Shown: one piece after another, positions 26,935-34,828 of the stretch
How positions within the stretch are numbered: position 1 is the stretch's first letter
How the letters are laid out: each line of letters begins with the position of its first letter
Assembly (NCBI RefSeq): GCF_001571325.1
Contig: NZ_BCTO01000023.1
Span: 171,477-235,476, forward strand
Source: Delftia tsuruhatensis NBRC 16741
Lineage (GTDB): Bacteria > Pseudomonadota > Gammaproteobacteria > Burkholderiales > Burkholderiaceae_C
Direction of reading: 5' to 3'
Length of the DNA stretch: 64,000 nt
Translations under genes and position numbers: made by a program
Notes under the pieces: model-generated
Seen by the model: the letters and a program-made list of their open reading frames with translations, nothing else
What the model was told of the DNA's origin: nothing
The model's database searches: none

Positions 26935-27762
26935 TCACGCAGCGCAGGCCTTGGCTGCCCTGGCATAGAAGCCGGGCGCCATGCCGAAGCTGCGCACGAA
27001 CAGGCGCGTCATATGGCTCTGGTCGGCAAAGCCGCTGTGCGCTGCGGCCTCGGCCAGCGGCACGCCGCTGGCGATGAGCCCGCGCGCCTGGTGCAGGCGC
27101 CGCTGCAGCAGATAGGCATGGGGCGTCATGCCCGTGGCGCGCGCAAAGGCGCGCAGGAACTGGTAGCGGCTCAGGCCCGCCTCGTGGGCCAGGGCGCCCA
27201 GGGTCAGGGGCGCGCCGGGATCGTCGTCCATCCGGGCGCGGGCCAGGGTGATGGAGGCCGGTGCGCGGGGCGCCGGGGCAGGGCGCTGCAGCATGCCGCC
27301 CAGCAGCTGCAGCAGGGCTTCGTCCAGGTCCAGGGCGTCCGCTGGCTCGCCGCTGCCGGTCATCCTGCGGTACAGGGTCTGAAAACACGCGGCCAGGCGC
27401 GGGTCGCGCACGGCGGGCTGGCGGAACTCGAAGCCGGCCGCCGGCCCCGCGCCATCCATGTCCGCCATGAGCCCGGCCACGAGCCAGGGCTCCAGGTAGA
27501 GCATGCGCCAGGCGCGACCGCCGTCGCCCAGGGGCATGCCGTCATGCAGCTCGCCGGGGTTGACCATGATGAGGTCGCCAGCCCCGGCCTCGTAGAGACC
27601 TCGTCCGCTGGCGGACTTCTGCGCGCCACGCTCGATCAGGCCGATGCCGTACTGCTCGTGGGTATGCCGCCCAAAGTGCCTCGCCGTGTCGGCGGCCACG
27701 GCCTCCACGCCTGCGGTGCGGCAGCGCAGCCAGCTGAAATGCCCATCCGTGGTCGATACCAT
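26935..27762 (-). CDS. AraC-family transcriptional regulator
   Basis: A 275-residue AraC-type regulator. The N-terminal cupin half contains HTHEQYGIGLIERG and the C-terminal half has two helix-turn-helix units (LGALAHEAGLSRYQFLRAFARATGMTPHAYLLQRR and PLAEAAAHSGFADQSHMTRLFVRSFG). The start at 27762 is preferred because AGGAAAGG precedes it at good spacing; an ATG at 27783 would overlap the chrA stop. It follows chrA with 13 bases between and may regulate chrA or the B3/B4 gene. AraC proteins of this cupin type often control exporters. Confidence 0.88.
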   Translation of the reverse strand: MVSTTDGHFSWLRCRTAGVEAVAADTARHFGRHTHEQYGIGLIERGAQKSASGRGLYEAGAGDLIMVNPGELHDGMPLGDGGRAWRMLYLEPWLVAGLMADMDGAGPAAGFEFRQPAVRDPRLAACFQTLYRRMTGSGEPADALDLDEALLQLLGGMLQRPAPAPRAPASITLARARMDDDPGAPLTLGALAHEAGLSRYQFLRAFARATGMTPHAYLLQRRLHQARGLIASGVPLAEAAAHSGFADQSHMTRLFVRSFGMAPGFYARAAKACAA

Positions 27763-27775
27763 GCCGCAGCCTTTC

Positions 27776-29155
27776 CTACCCACCCTGGCGTGCCAGCGTG
27801 ATCGCCAGGCCGGCCAGCCCCGCGCCCACCACGACGGGGATCACGCCCACCTTCCAGCGCAGCAGCGCGGCCGCCGCAGCCAGGCCCAGCAGTGCGGACG
27901 GCCAGTCGAAGGGACCCGCCCAGCCCTGTGGCCACAGCACATGCCAGGCAAAGAACACGGCCAGGTTGGCGATGACGCCCACCACGGCGGCCGTGATGCC
28001 CGTCAGCGGCGCGGTGAAGCCCAGCCTGCCATGGGTGGACTCGATGAAGGGGCCGCCCAGCAGGATGAAGGCAAAGGACGGCAAAAAGGTGAAGAAGGTC
28101 ACGACCAGGGCGGCGGCGGCGCCGGCCGGCAGCAGCGCATCGGGGCCGAACACCTGCGTGCTCCAGCCGCCCAGGAAGCCCACGAAGGACACCACCATGA
28201 TCAGCGGCCCCGGCGTGGTCTCGCCCAGGGCCAGCCCGTCCATCATCTGCGTGGCCGTGAGCCAGTGGTAGTGGTCCACGGCGCCCTGGTAGAGGTAGGG
28301 CAGCACGGCATAGGCGCCGCCAAAGGTCAGCAGTGCCGCCTTGGTGAAGAACCAGCCCATCTGGGTGAGCGCGCCCTGCCAGCCGAAGGCGGCGGTCAGC
28401 AGGCCCAGCGCCAGGGCCCACAGCCCCAGGCTGGCCACCAGCACCTGGCTGAAAAAACGCCAGCTGAACCGTGCATGGGCCGGTACGGGCGTGTCATCGT
28501 CGATGACGGCCGGGCCGTGGCTGCCGCCGCCGTGGCCGTGCCCGCCTGCAGGGGCGAAGTGGCGCGGCGCCAGCCTGCCCCCCAGGTAGCCCAGTGCGCC
28601 GGCCGCCAGCACGATCAGCGGAAACGGCAGCTTCAGCGCGAAGATGGCCACGAAGGCCGCCGCGGCAATGCCCCACAGCCAGCCGTTGCGCAAGGTGCGC
28701 GAGCCCACGCGCCAGGCCGCCTGCACCACCAGCGCCGTCACGGCCGGCTTGATGCCATAGAAGATGCCGGCAATGGCCGGCACATGGCCGAAGGCCACAT
28801 AGATCCAGGACAGGCCGATCAGCAGCAAAAGCGAAGGCAGCACGAACAGCCCGCCGGCCACGATGCCGCCCCAGGTGCGGTGCAGCAGCCAGCCGATATA
28901 GGTGGCCAGCTGCTGTGCCTCGGGGCCGGGCAGCAGCATGCAGTAGTTGAGCGCATGCAGGAAGCGCCCCTCCGATATCCAGCGCCGCCGCTCCACCAGG
29001 TCCTCATGCATGATGGCGATCTGCCCGGCCGGCCCGCCAAAGCTGATGCAGCCCAGCTTCAGCCAGTAGCGCAGGGCTTCGGCGCGGGTGGGGGCCACAG
29101 GGGCCGCGGGAAGGGGCGCGGGCGGGTTGGGTGTGGTCTGCAGGCTGGAGGGCAT
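27776..29155 (-). CDS. chrA: Chromate efflux transporter ChrA (two-domain form)
   Basis: A 459-residue CHR-family transporter built of two homologous halves. The first begins LKLGCISFGGPAGQIAIMHEDLVERRRW and the second is signalled by FFTKAALLTFGGAYAVLPYLYQ; GLALGETTPGPLIMV and LPGPEAQQLATYIGWLLH are the paired PGP motifs. About ten membrane segments are seen. A histidine/glycine-rich linker (GGHGHGGGSHG) lies between the halves. The family exports chromate from the cytoplasm with proton exchange, though many members are not proven. It is followed by an AraC regulator rather than chrB. Confidence 0.9.
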   Translation of the reverse strand: MPSSLQTTPNPPAPLPAAPVAPTRAEALRYWLKLGCISFGGPAGQIAIMHEDLVERRRWISEGRFLHALNYCMLLPGPEAQQLATYIGWLLHRTWGGIVAGGLFVLPSLLLLIGLSWIYVAFGHVPAIAGIFYGIKPAVTALVVQAAWRVGSRTLRNGWLWGIAAAAFVAIFALKLPFPLIVLAAGALGYLGGRLAPRHFAPAGGHGHGGGSHGPAVIDDDTPVPAHARFSWRFFSQVLVASLGLWALALGLLTAAFGWQGALTQMGWFFTKAALLTFGGAYAVLPYLYQGAVDHYHWLTATQMMDGLALGETTPGPLIMVVSFVGFLGGWSTQVFGPDALLPAGAAAALVVTFFTFLPSFAFILLGGPFIESTHGRLGFTAPLTGITAAVVGVIANLAVFFAWHVLWPQGWAGPFDWPSALLGLAAAAALLRWKVGVIPVVVGAGLAGLAITLARQGG

Positions 29156-29217
29156 GCCGCAAATGTCTCATACGGCAGCCGCCCCCGATGCCTGAAGGCA
29201 CCCGCGCTGCGCAGGCG

Positions 29218-29967
29218 CTACATCTGCCGCGCGGCCTGCTTGACCAGCACCGGCTCGGCCCGGTAGCTGTCCGGGAACAGGCGCTTGAGCTGTTGCACCT
29301 TGGGCAGGTCGTTGATGACGATGTAGGGATGGCGGGGGTTCTCGGTCATGAAGTCCTGGTGGTAGTTCTCGGCCGGGAAGAAGCTGGGCTTGTCCTCCAG
29401 CCGGGTCACGATGGGCTTGCCGAAGACCTTGGCGGCATCGAGCTGGGCCACATAGGCCTGGGCGGTCTTGAGCTGCGCGGCGTCGGTGGCGAAGATGGCC
29501 GAGCGGTACTGCGGGCCCGTGTCCGGTCCCTGGCGGTTGAGCTGGGTCGGGTCATGGGCCACGGAAAAGTAGATCTGCAGCAGCTGCCCGTAGCTGACCT
29601 GGGCCGGGTCATAGGTGATCTCGACCGACTCCGCATGCCCGGTGCGGCCGCTGCTCACCGCCGAATACGAAGCCTGGGCCGCCGTGCCGCCGCTGTAGCC
29701 CGAGACGGCGCGCTGCACGCCCTTGACATGCTGGAACACGCCCTGCACGCCCCAGAAGCAGCCGCCCGCAAAGATGGCTTTCTGCGGCCCCTGGCCCGTG
29801 GCCGGCATGTCCTGCGCGGGTGGCGGAATGCGCACGGCCTGCTCGGCCGCCTGCAGGTCGCTGCCCTGCCACAGCAGGGCGCCGCCCAGCAGCACGGCGC
29901 TGCCGGTCAGCAGTTGGAGAAGGCCGCGGCGGCGGGGTGCGGTGGCGAGGGGGGAATCGTTGGTCAT
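29218..29967 (-). CDS. msrA: Exported peptide-methionine (S)-S-oxide reductase MsrA
   Basis: A 249-residue MsrA with catalytic Cys70 in GGCFWGVQGVF and the downstream EYR-type substrate pocket (GPQYRSAIF) and NYHQDF. The N-terminus carries RRRGLLQLLTGSAVLLGGALL, a twin-arginine-like or Sec signal, so the enzyme acts in the periplasm. It is the third gene of msrB-dipZ-msrA; the thioredoxin-like DipZ would supply electrons across the membrane. The ATG at 29967 is chosen because it starts the signal peptide, 34 bases after the dipZ stop. Confidence 0.92.
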   Translation of the reverse strand: MTNDSPLATAPRRRGLLQLLTGSAVLLGGALLWQGSDLQAAEQAVRIPPPAQDMPATGQGPQKAIFAGGCFWGVQGVFQHVKGVQRAVSGYSGGTAAQASYSAVSSGRTGHAESVEITYDPAQVSYGQLLQIYFSVAHDPTQLNRQGPDTGPQYRSAIFATDAAQLKTAQAYVAQLDAAKVFGKPIVTRLEDKPSFFPAENYHQDFMTENPRHPYIVINDLPKVQQLKRLFPDSYRAEPVLVKQAARQM

Positions 29968-30001
29968 GGTGTCTCTCCGGTGAAAGTGAAGCGGCCAGGG
30001 A

Positions 30002-31831
30002 TCAGCCAAAGGTGAAGGCATAGGCGGAGATGCCGGGGTCCAGGAATTCGATGCTGAAGGTGCGTTCGGCTGCGCCGCCGTCCTGGCGCACCAGCTGGTA
30101 CAGGCGCTGCGCGGTCACGCTGCCGCTGCCGTCGGCGGCCACGTCCATGCCGCGCGAGGCGCCGGGCGCCTTGCCGTCGATCAGCACCTTGAAGCGCACG
30201 GGCTTGCCATCGCTGCCGGGTCCCAGCACCAGGTGCAGGTCGCGTGCCTGGAAGCGGTAGGTGATGCGGCCGGTGGCGCCGTCCAGCGTGGCGCTTTCCG
30301 GGCCCACAGTCCATTGGCCGCTCAGGCCCCAGGCGTTGAGCGGCAGGCGCTCGGGCGTGGCATAGGCGGTGGCCTGGTCGTGCACGGCTGCAGGCGTGGC
30401 GGCAAATTGCTCGGCGCGCTCATAGCCCAGGTAGGTCTCGTGCGAGCGCACGGCTGCCATGTCGGCTGCCTGCTGCACGCCCTGGGCCTGCACGTCGATC
30501 AGGCCCAGGTCCACCTGCTTCGATCCGGCTTCCTGCAGCAGTTGCTGGATCACGCGCTCGGACTCGGCATAGCCGCCTTCGCCAAAGTGGTGGTGCCGGA
30601 TGCGGCCCTGGGCATCGATGAAGTAGTGCGCCGGCCAGTACTGGTTGTGGAAGGCGCGCCAGATCTTGTAGCCGTTGTCCACGGCCACGGGGTAGCCGAT
30701 GCCCAGGTCCTTGATGGCCTTTTCCACGTTGGACAGCTTGCGTTCGAAGGCGAACTCCGGCGCATGCACGCCCACCACCACCAGGCCCTGGTCGCGGTAC
30801 TTCTCGGCCCAGGCCTTCACATAGGGCAGGGTGCGCAGGCAGTTGATGCAGGAGTAGGTCCAGAAATCCACCAGCACCACCTTGCCGCGCAGTTGTTCGG
30901 CCGTCAGCGGCGTGGAGTTGAGCCAGTCGGTGGCGCCGTCCAGCGCAGGGGCCAGCCCTTCGTCCGGCAGGGCGGCGCGGGACGGGCCGCCGGCCATGCG
31001 CATGGCGCCGCCTGCGGCCATCATGGCCGGGCCAGCACCGGAGCCCCTGTCCACGGCGGCCATCATTGCGGGACCGGCCTGCATGGCCATGGCACCACCC
31101 TCGGGCCTGCCGCTCAGGCGGTCCACCAGCCTTTGCTCCAGGCCGCCGGTGGAGGCCGTGGACACTTGCGCCAGCACGCCCGTGTCCAGCCCCAGCGCAA
31201 TCGCGCCCACGCCGGCCAGCATGGCAGCGCCCAGCCCGCGCCGCACCCATTCGCCCGCGCCCAGCATGCGCTTGAGCGCCGCAAACACCTTGCCGCCCAG
31301 CAGCAGGGCCGCCGCCATGGAGGTGGCCGCACCGGCCGCATAGGCCAGCAGCAGCAGGCTGGAGGTGGTGTTGGCGCCCTGCAGTGCGGCGCCCGTGAGG
31401 ATCAGGCCCAGGATGGGGCCCGCGCAGGGCGCCCACAGCAGACCCGTGGCCACGCCCAGCAGCAGCGAGGCGCCGGGGCGGGCGCCGCCGTCCGTGCCCT
31501 GTGCACGCTCGGAAAGGCGCGAGCCCGCCGCCACCAGCGGCCGCGTCAGCCGCTCGGACAGGCCGGGCCACAGCAGGGTCAGCGCAAACACGGCGACCAG
31601 GCCCAGGGCCAGCCAGCGGCCGTATTCATTGGCGGCCACCACCCAGCCGCCGCCCACGGCGGCCAGCGAGGCCACCAGGGCGAAGGTCAGCGCCATGCCC
31701 GCCAGCAGCGGCAGGCCGCTTTTGGCGAAGGGCTGGTCGGCGCGTGCAAAGACGAAGGGCAGCACCGGCAGGATGCAGGGGCTGACGATGGTCAGCACCC
31801 CGCCCAGATAGGCCAGGACGATCAGCAGCAT
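30002..31831 (-). CDS. dipZ: DipZ-type membrane thiol-redox protein (DsbD-like + thioredoxin)
   Basis: A 609-residue fusion. The N-terminal membrane domain resembles CcdA/DsbD, with SPCILPVLPFVF and WAPCAGPILGLILTGAAL supplying the two redox cysteines. The periplasmic thioredoxin-like domain has the active site YSCINCLRTLPY, and a C-terminal beta-rich module is typical of DipZ. It carries reducing power across the inner membrane. Set between msrB and msrA, it most likely feeds both reductases. Unusually, the linker between membrane and thioredoxin domains (about residues 244-283) is very rich in methionine, with GPAMMAA repeated. Confidence 0.88.
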   Translation of the reverse strand: MLLIVLAYLGGVLTIVSPCILPVLPFVFARADQPFAKSGLPLLAGMALTFALVASLAAVGGGWVVAANEYGRWLALGLVAVFALTLLWPGLSERLTRPLVAAGSRLSERAQGTDGGARPGASLLLGVATGLLWAPCAGPILGLILTGAALQGANTTSSLLLLAYAAGAATSMAAALLLGGKVFAALKRMLGAGEWVRRGLGAAMLAGVGAIALGLDTGVLAQVSTASTGGLEQRLVDRLSGRPEGGAMAMQAGPAMMAAVDRGSGAGPAMMAAGGAMRMAGGPSRAALPDEGLAPALDGATDWLNSTPLTAEQLRGKVVLVDFWTYSCINCLRTLPYVKAWAEKYRDQGLVVVGVHAPEFAFERKLSNVEKAIKDLGIGYPVAVDNGYKIWRAFHNQYWPAHYFIDAQGRIRHHHFGEGGYAESERVIQQLLQEAGSKQVDLGLIDVQAQGVQQAADMAAVRSHETYLGYERAEQFAATPAAVHDQATAYATPERLPLNAWGLSGQWTVGPESATLDGATGRITYRFQARDLHLVLGPGSDGKPVRFKVLIDGKAPGASRGMDVAADGSGSVTAQRLYQLVRQDGGAAERTFSIEFLDPGISAYAFTFG

Positions 31832-31847
31832 GGCGTGGCTCCCGGGT

Positions 31848-32348
31848 TCAGGCAGGCTGGGGCGTGAACGTAAGCGACAGCCCGTTCATGCAGTAGCGCA
31901 GGCCCGTGGGCCTGGGGCCGTCGTCGAAGACATGGCCCAGGTGGCCGCCGCAGCGGCGGCAATGCACCTCGGTGCGCAGCATGCCGTAGGTGCGGTCCTG
32001 GCGCGTGGCCACGGCCTTGTCCAGCGGCTGCCAGAAGCTGGGCCAGCCCGTGCCGCTGTCGAACTTGGTCTTGGACGAGAACAGGGGCAGCGCGCAGCCT
32101 GCGCAGGCAAAGGTGCCCGCGCGGTGCTCCTTGTTCAGCGGGCTGGAGCCTGCACGCTCCGTGCCTTCCTTGCGCAGGATCCGGTACTGCTCGGGCGTGA
32201 GGCGGGCGCGCCACTCGGCATCCGTGTAGCTGACCTCGAAGACCTCGCTGGAGGCGGCCGCTGGCGCGCGGCGCGGGAACAGGCTGGCCGCCAGCACGGC
32301 GGTGGTGCCGGCGCCTGCAGTCCACAGAAGATGGCGTCTGGTGGTCAT
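31848..32348 (-). CDS. msrB: Exported peptide-methionine (R)-S-oxide reductase MsrB
   Basis: A 166-residue MsrB. Zinc cysteines are the pairs Cys82/Cys85 (CAGC) and Cys130/Cys133 (CRRC); the catalytic cysteine is Cys153 in LRYCMNG. The N-terminus TTRRHLLWTAGAGTTAVLAASL is a twin-arginine-like signal, placing it in the periplasm. First gene of the operon with dipZ (16 bases downstream) and msrA. The 168-base region to the divergent response regulator should hold its promoter. Confidence 0.92.
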   Translation of the reverse strand: MTTRRHLLWTAGAGTTAVLAASLFPRRAPAAASSEVFEVSYTDAEWRARLTPEQYRILRKEGTERAGSSPLNKEHRAGTFACAGCALPLFSSKTKFDSGTGWPSFWQPLDKAVATRQDRTYGMLRTEVHCRRCGGHLGHVFDDGPRPTGLRYCMNGLSLTFTPQPA

Positions 32349-32516
32349 GGTGTGCTCCTGAAGGTTGCGTGCGTCTGAAAACGATGCGATGCCAGTCAGG
32401 TTAGGGCGCCGGCCTCCCGAAGTCCTCACGCAGAGTTCAAAGATTCGTGATAACTCCCGGCCCCGGTATTGCGCACAATGGCAGCCACTCCCGCCACTTC
32501 CAGGAAACCGCATCCG

Positions 32517-33233
32517 ATGACCGCCACGCGCCGCGTACTTCTCGTCGAGGACGACGCCCATATCGCCGACCTGCTCACGCTGCACCTGCGCGACGAAGGC
32601 CTGGAAGTCATGCACTGCGCGCGCGGCGACGACGGCCTGCGCCAACTGGAGCGCGGCGGCTGGGACGCGCTGGTGCTGGACATCATGCTGCCCGGCGTGG
32701 ACGGCCTGGAGATCTGCCGCCGCGCCCGCGCCATGGCGCGCTACACGCCCATCATCATCATCAGCGCGCGCTCCAGCGAGGTGCAGCGCATCCTGGGCCT
32801 GGAGATCGGCGCCGACGACTACCTGGCCAAGCCGTTTTCGGTGCTGGAGCTGGTGGCGCGCGTCAAGGCGCTGCTGCGCCGCGTGGAGGCGCTGGCCCAG
32901 AACGCGCGGCTGGAGTCCGGCAGCCTGTCCATTGACGGCCTGGCCATGGACCCCGTGGCGCGCGATGCCCGGCTTCATGGTGCCCGGCTGGACCTGACCC
33001 CGCGCGAGTTCGACCTGCTGTACTTCTTTGCGCGCCAGCCCGGCAAGGTGTTCTCGCGCATGGACCTGCTCAATGCCGTCTGGGGCTACCAGCACGAGGG
33101 CTACGAGCACACCGTCAACACCCACATCAACCGCCTGCGCGCCAAGATCGAGGCCGACCCGGCCCAGCCCGCGCGCATCCTCACCGTCTGGGGGCGCGGC
33201 TACAAGTTCGCCGAAGCGGGCGAGGGCGCATGA
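32517..33233 (+). CDS. OmpR-family response regulator
   Basis: A 238-residue regulator with a receiver domain (acidic pocket EDD at 11-13, phosphoacceptor Asp55 in DALVLDIMLPG, Lys in YLAKPF) and an OmpR-type winged helix (LTPREFDLLYFFARQPGKVFSR, HTVNTHINRLRAKIE). The ATG at 32517 is used; an upstream start would add 16 residues not seen in the family. The gene overlaps the kinase gene by four bases. It is divergent from msrB-dipZ-msrA, suggesting that the pair senses oxidative damage or envelope stress and controls that operon. Confidence 0.92.
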   Translation: MTATRRVLLVEDDAHIADLLTLHLRDEGLEVMHCARGDDGLRQLERGGWDALVLDIMLPGVDGLEICRRARAMARYTPIIIISARSSEVQRILGLEIGADDYLAKPFSVLELVARVKALLRRVEALAQNARLESGSLSIDGLAMDPVARDARLHGARLDLTPREFDLLYFFARQPGKVFSRMDLLNAVWGYQHEGYEHTVNTHINRLRAKIEADPAQPARILTVWGRGYKFAEAGEGA

Positions 33234-34741
33234 CCATGAAACTGCGCCTGACACTGACCCAGCGCCTTTCCCTGGTCTTTGCCGTGCTGCTGCTGGTGTG
33301 CAGCGGCACCTCCGCCTGGATGCAGCTGCGCGCCAGCCGCATGCACGAGCTGGAAGTGGTGCAGGGCCTGTCGCGCGACGTGGCCGAAAGCATTGCGCGC
33401 GACGCCCAGCTGACCGACGCCAACGGCCTCATGCCCGGCGCCGTGCGCAGCTTCTTCAACCAGCTCATGCTGGTCAACCCCAGCGTGGAGGTCTATCTGC
33501 TGGACGCCGACGGCCGCATTGCCGGCCATGCCGCCCCCGACGGCCGCGTGCGCCGCGAGCGCGTGGACCTGGCCCCCGTGCACCGGCTGCTGGAAGGCGG
33601 CACGCTGCCCATCCTGGGTGACGACCCGCGCAGCACCGAAGGCCGCAAGGTCTTCAGCGCGGCGCCGCTGCGCGTCAACGGCAAGGAAGTGGGCTTCATC
33701 TACGTGGTGCTGCAGGGCGAGGCGCATGACCAGCTGGTGGCGCAGGGCTCGGCCAACTCGGTGCTCAGCACGGCGCTGTGGTCCATCGGCCTGGTGGCGC
33801 TGCTGTGCCTGGTGGCCGGCCTGGTGGCCTTTGCGCTGATCACGCGGCCGCTGCGCCGGCTCACCGAAGAGGTGGCCGGCTTCGACATCCATGGCACCCC
33901 CCCGGACCTGCCGGCCCCCCAGCCCGGTGCCGCGCAGGACAGCCGCGACGAGATCGCCGTGCTGGACGCGGCCTACCGCCGCATGGTGGCGCGCATCGGC
34001 GAGCAGTGGCGCGCCCTCACGCGCCAGGACCAGGAGCGGCGCGAACTCATCGCCAACGTCTCGCACGACCTGCGCACGCCGCTGTCGTCCCTGCACGGCT
34101 ACCTGGAAACGCTGCTGCTCAAGGACGCCGTGCTCGACACCACCGAACGCCGCCGCTACCTGGGCATTGCCCTGGCCCAGAGCCAGAAGGTGGGCGAGCT
34201 GGCGCAAAGCCTGTTCGAGCTGGCGCGCCTGGAGTACGGCTTTGTCCAGCCCGAGCCGGAGCCGTTTTCCATGCCCGACCTGGTGCAGGACGTGTTCCAG
34301 AAATTCGAGCTGCGTGCCGAGGCGCGACAGGTGGCGCTGCGGGCCGACTTCCCAGCCCGCCTGCCCGTCGTCCAGGCCGACCTGGGGATGATCGAGCGCG
34401 TGCTGCGCAACCTGCTGGACAACGCGCTGCGCCACACCCCCGAAGGCGGCAGCATCCTGGTGGCGCTGGCGGCGGCGGGCAACGCCGTCGAAGTCACCGT
34501 GGCCGATACCGGCCCCGGTATCCCGGCCGATCTGCGCGAAGGCCTGTTCGAGCGGCCCTTCACCGTGGGCGGCGCCCGCCGCGGCGGCGGCCTGGGCCTG
34601 CGCATCGTCCACCGCATGCTGGAGCTGCACGGCTGCCGCATCGAACTGGTGGACCCGCCGGGGCAGGGGGCGAGCTTCCGGTTCGTGCTGCCTGCGGCCG
34701 CGCAGGCAACGGGCGCCGGCGCCCGGCCGCGCCAGGGCTGA
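33230..34741 (+). CDS. Sensor histidine kinase
   Basis: A 503-residue membrane kinase. Two membrane segments (about 10-27 and 180-205) enclose a periplasmic sensor domain of about 150 residues. HAMP and HisKA follow, with the phosphoacceptor histidine in NVSHDLRTPLSSLHG. The HATPase has NLLDNALRHT, DTGPGIP and GGLGLRIV. The start ATG overlaps the response-regulator stop (ATGA), confirming the pair. The signal is unknown; the divergent Msr operon suggests oxidants in the envelope. Confidence 0.92.
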   Translation: MTMKLRLTLTQRLSLVFAVLLLVCSGTSAWMQLRASRMHELEVVQGLSRDVAESIARDAQLTDANGLMPGAVRSFFNQLMLVNPSVEVYLLDADGRIAGHAAPDGRVRRERVDLAPVHRLLEGGTLPILGDDPRSTEGRKVFSAAPLRVNGKEVGFIYVVLQGEAHDQLVAQGSANSVLSTALWSIGLVALLCLVAGLVAFALITRPLRRLTEEVAGFDIHGTPPDLPAPQPGAAQDSRDEIAVLDAAYRRMVARIGEQWRALTRQDQERRELIANVSHDLRTPLSSLHGYLETLLLKDAVLDTTERRRYLGIALAQSQKVGELAQSLFELARLEYGFVQPEPEPFSMPDLVQDVFQKFELRAEARQVALRADFPARLPVVQADLGMIERVLRNLLDNALRHTPEGGSILVALAAAGNAVEVTVADTGPGIPADLREGLFERPFTVGGARRGGGLGLRIVHRMLELHGCRIELVDPPGQGASFRFVLPAAAQATGAGARPRQG

Positions 34742-34759
34742 CGCGGATCGTGGGTTAAC

Positions 34760-34799
34760 CTTGTGCACAGCGCGCCCTCGAAGGCGCGGCATGCACAAG
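34760..34799 (+). terminator. Long near-perfect hairpin after the kinase gene
   Basis: CTTGTGCA at 34760-34767 pairs with TGCACAAG at 34792-34799, and inner GC-rich arms (GCGCGCC / GGCGCG) extend the stem towards a loop near CTCGAA. It begins 19 bases after the kinase stop. No run of T follows, so it is not a classical intrinsic terminator; it may still end the two-component transcript, protect its 3' end, or be a protein-binding palindrome for the next gene. Confidence 0.5.
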
Positions 34800-34828
34800 A
34801 TCGTCAACTCGTTCCGAGGACCCACGCC

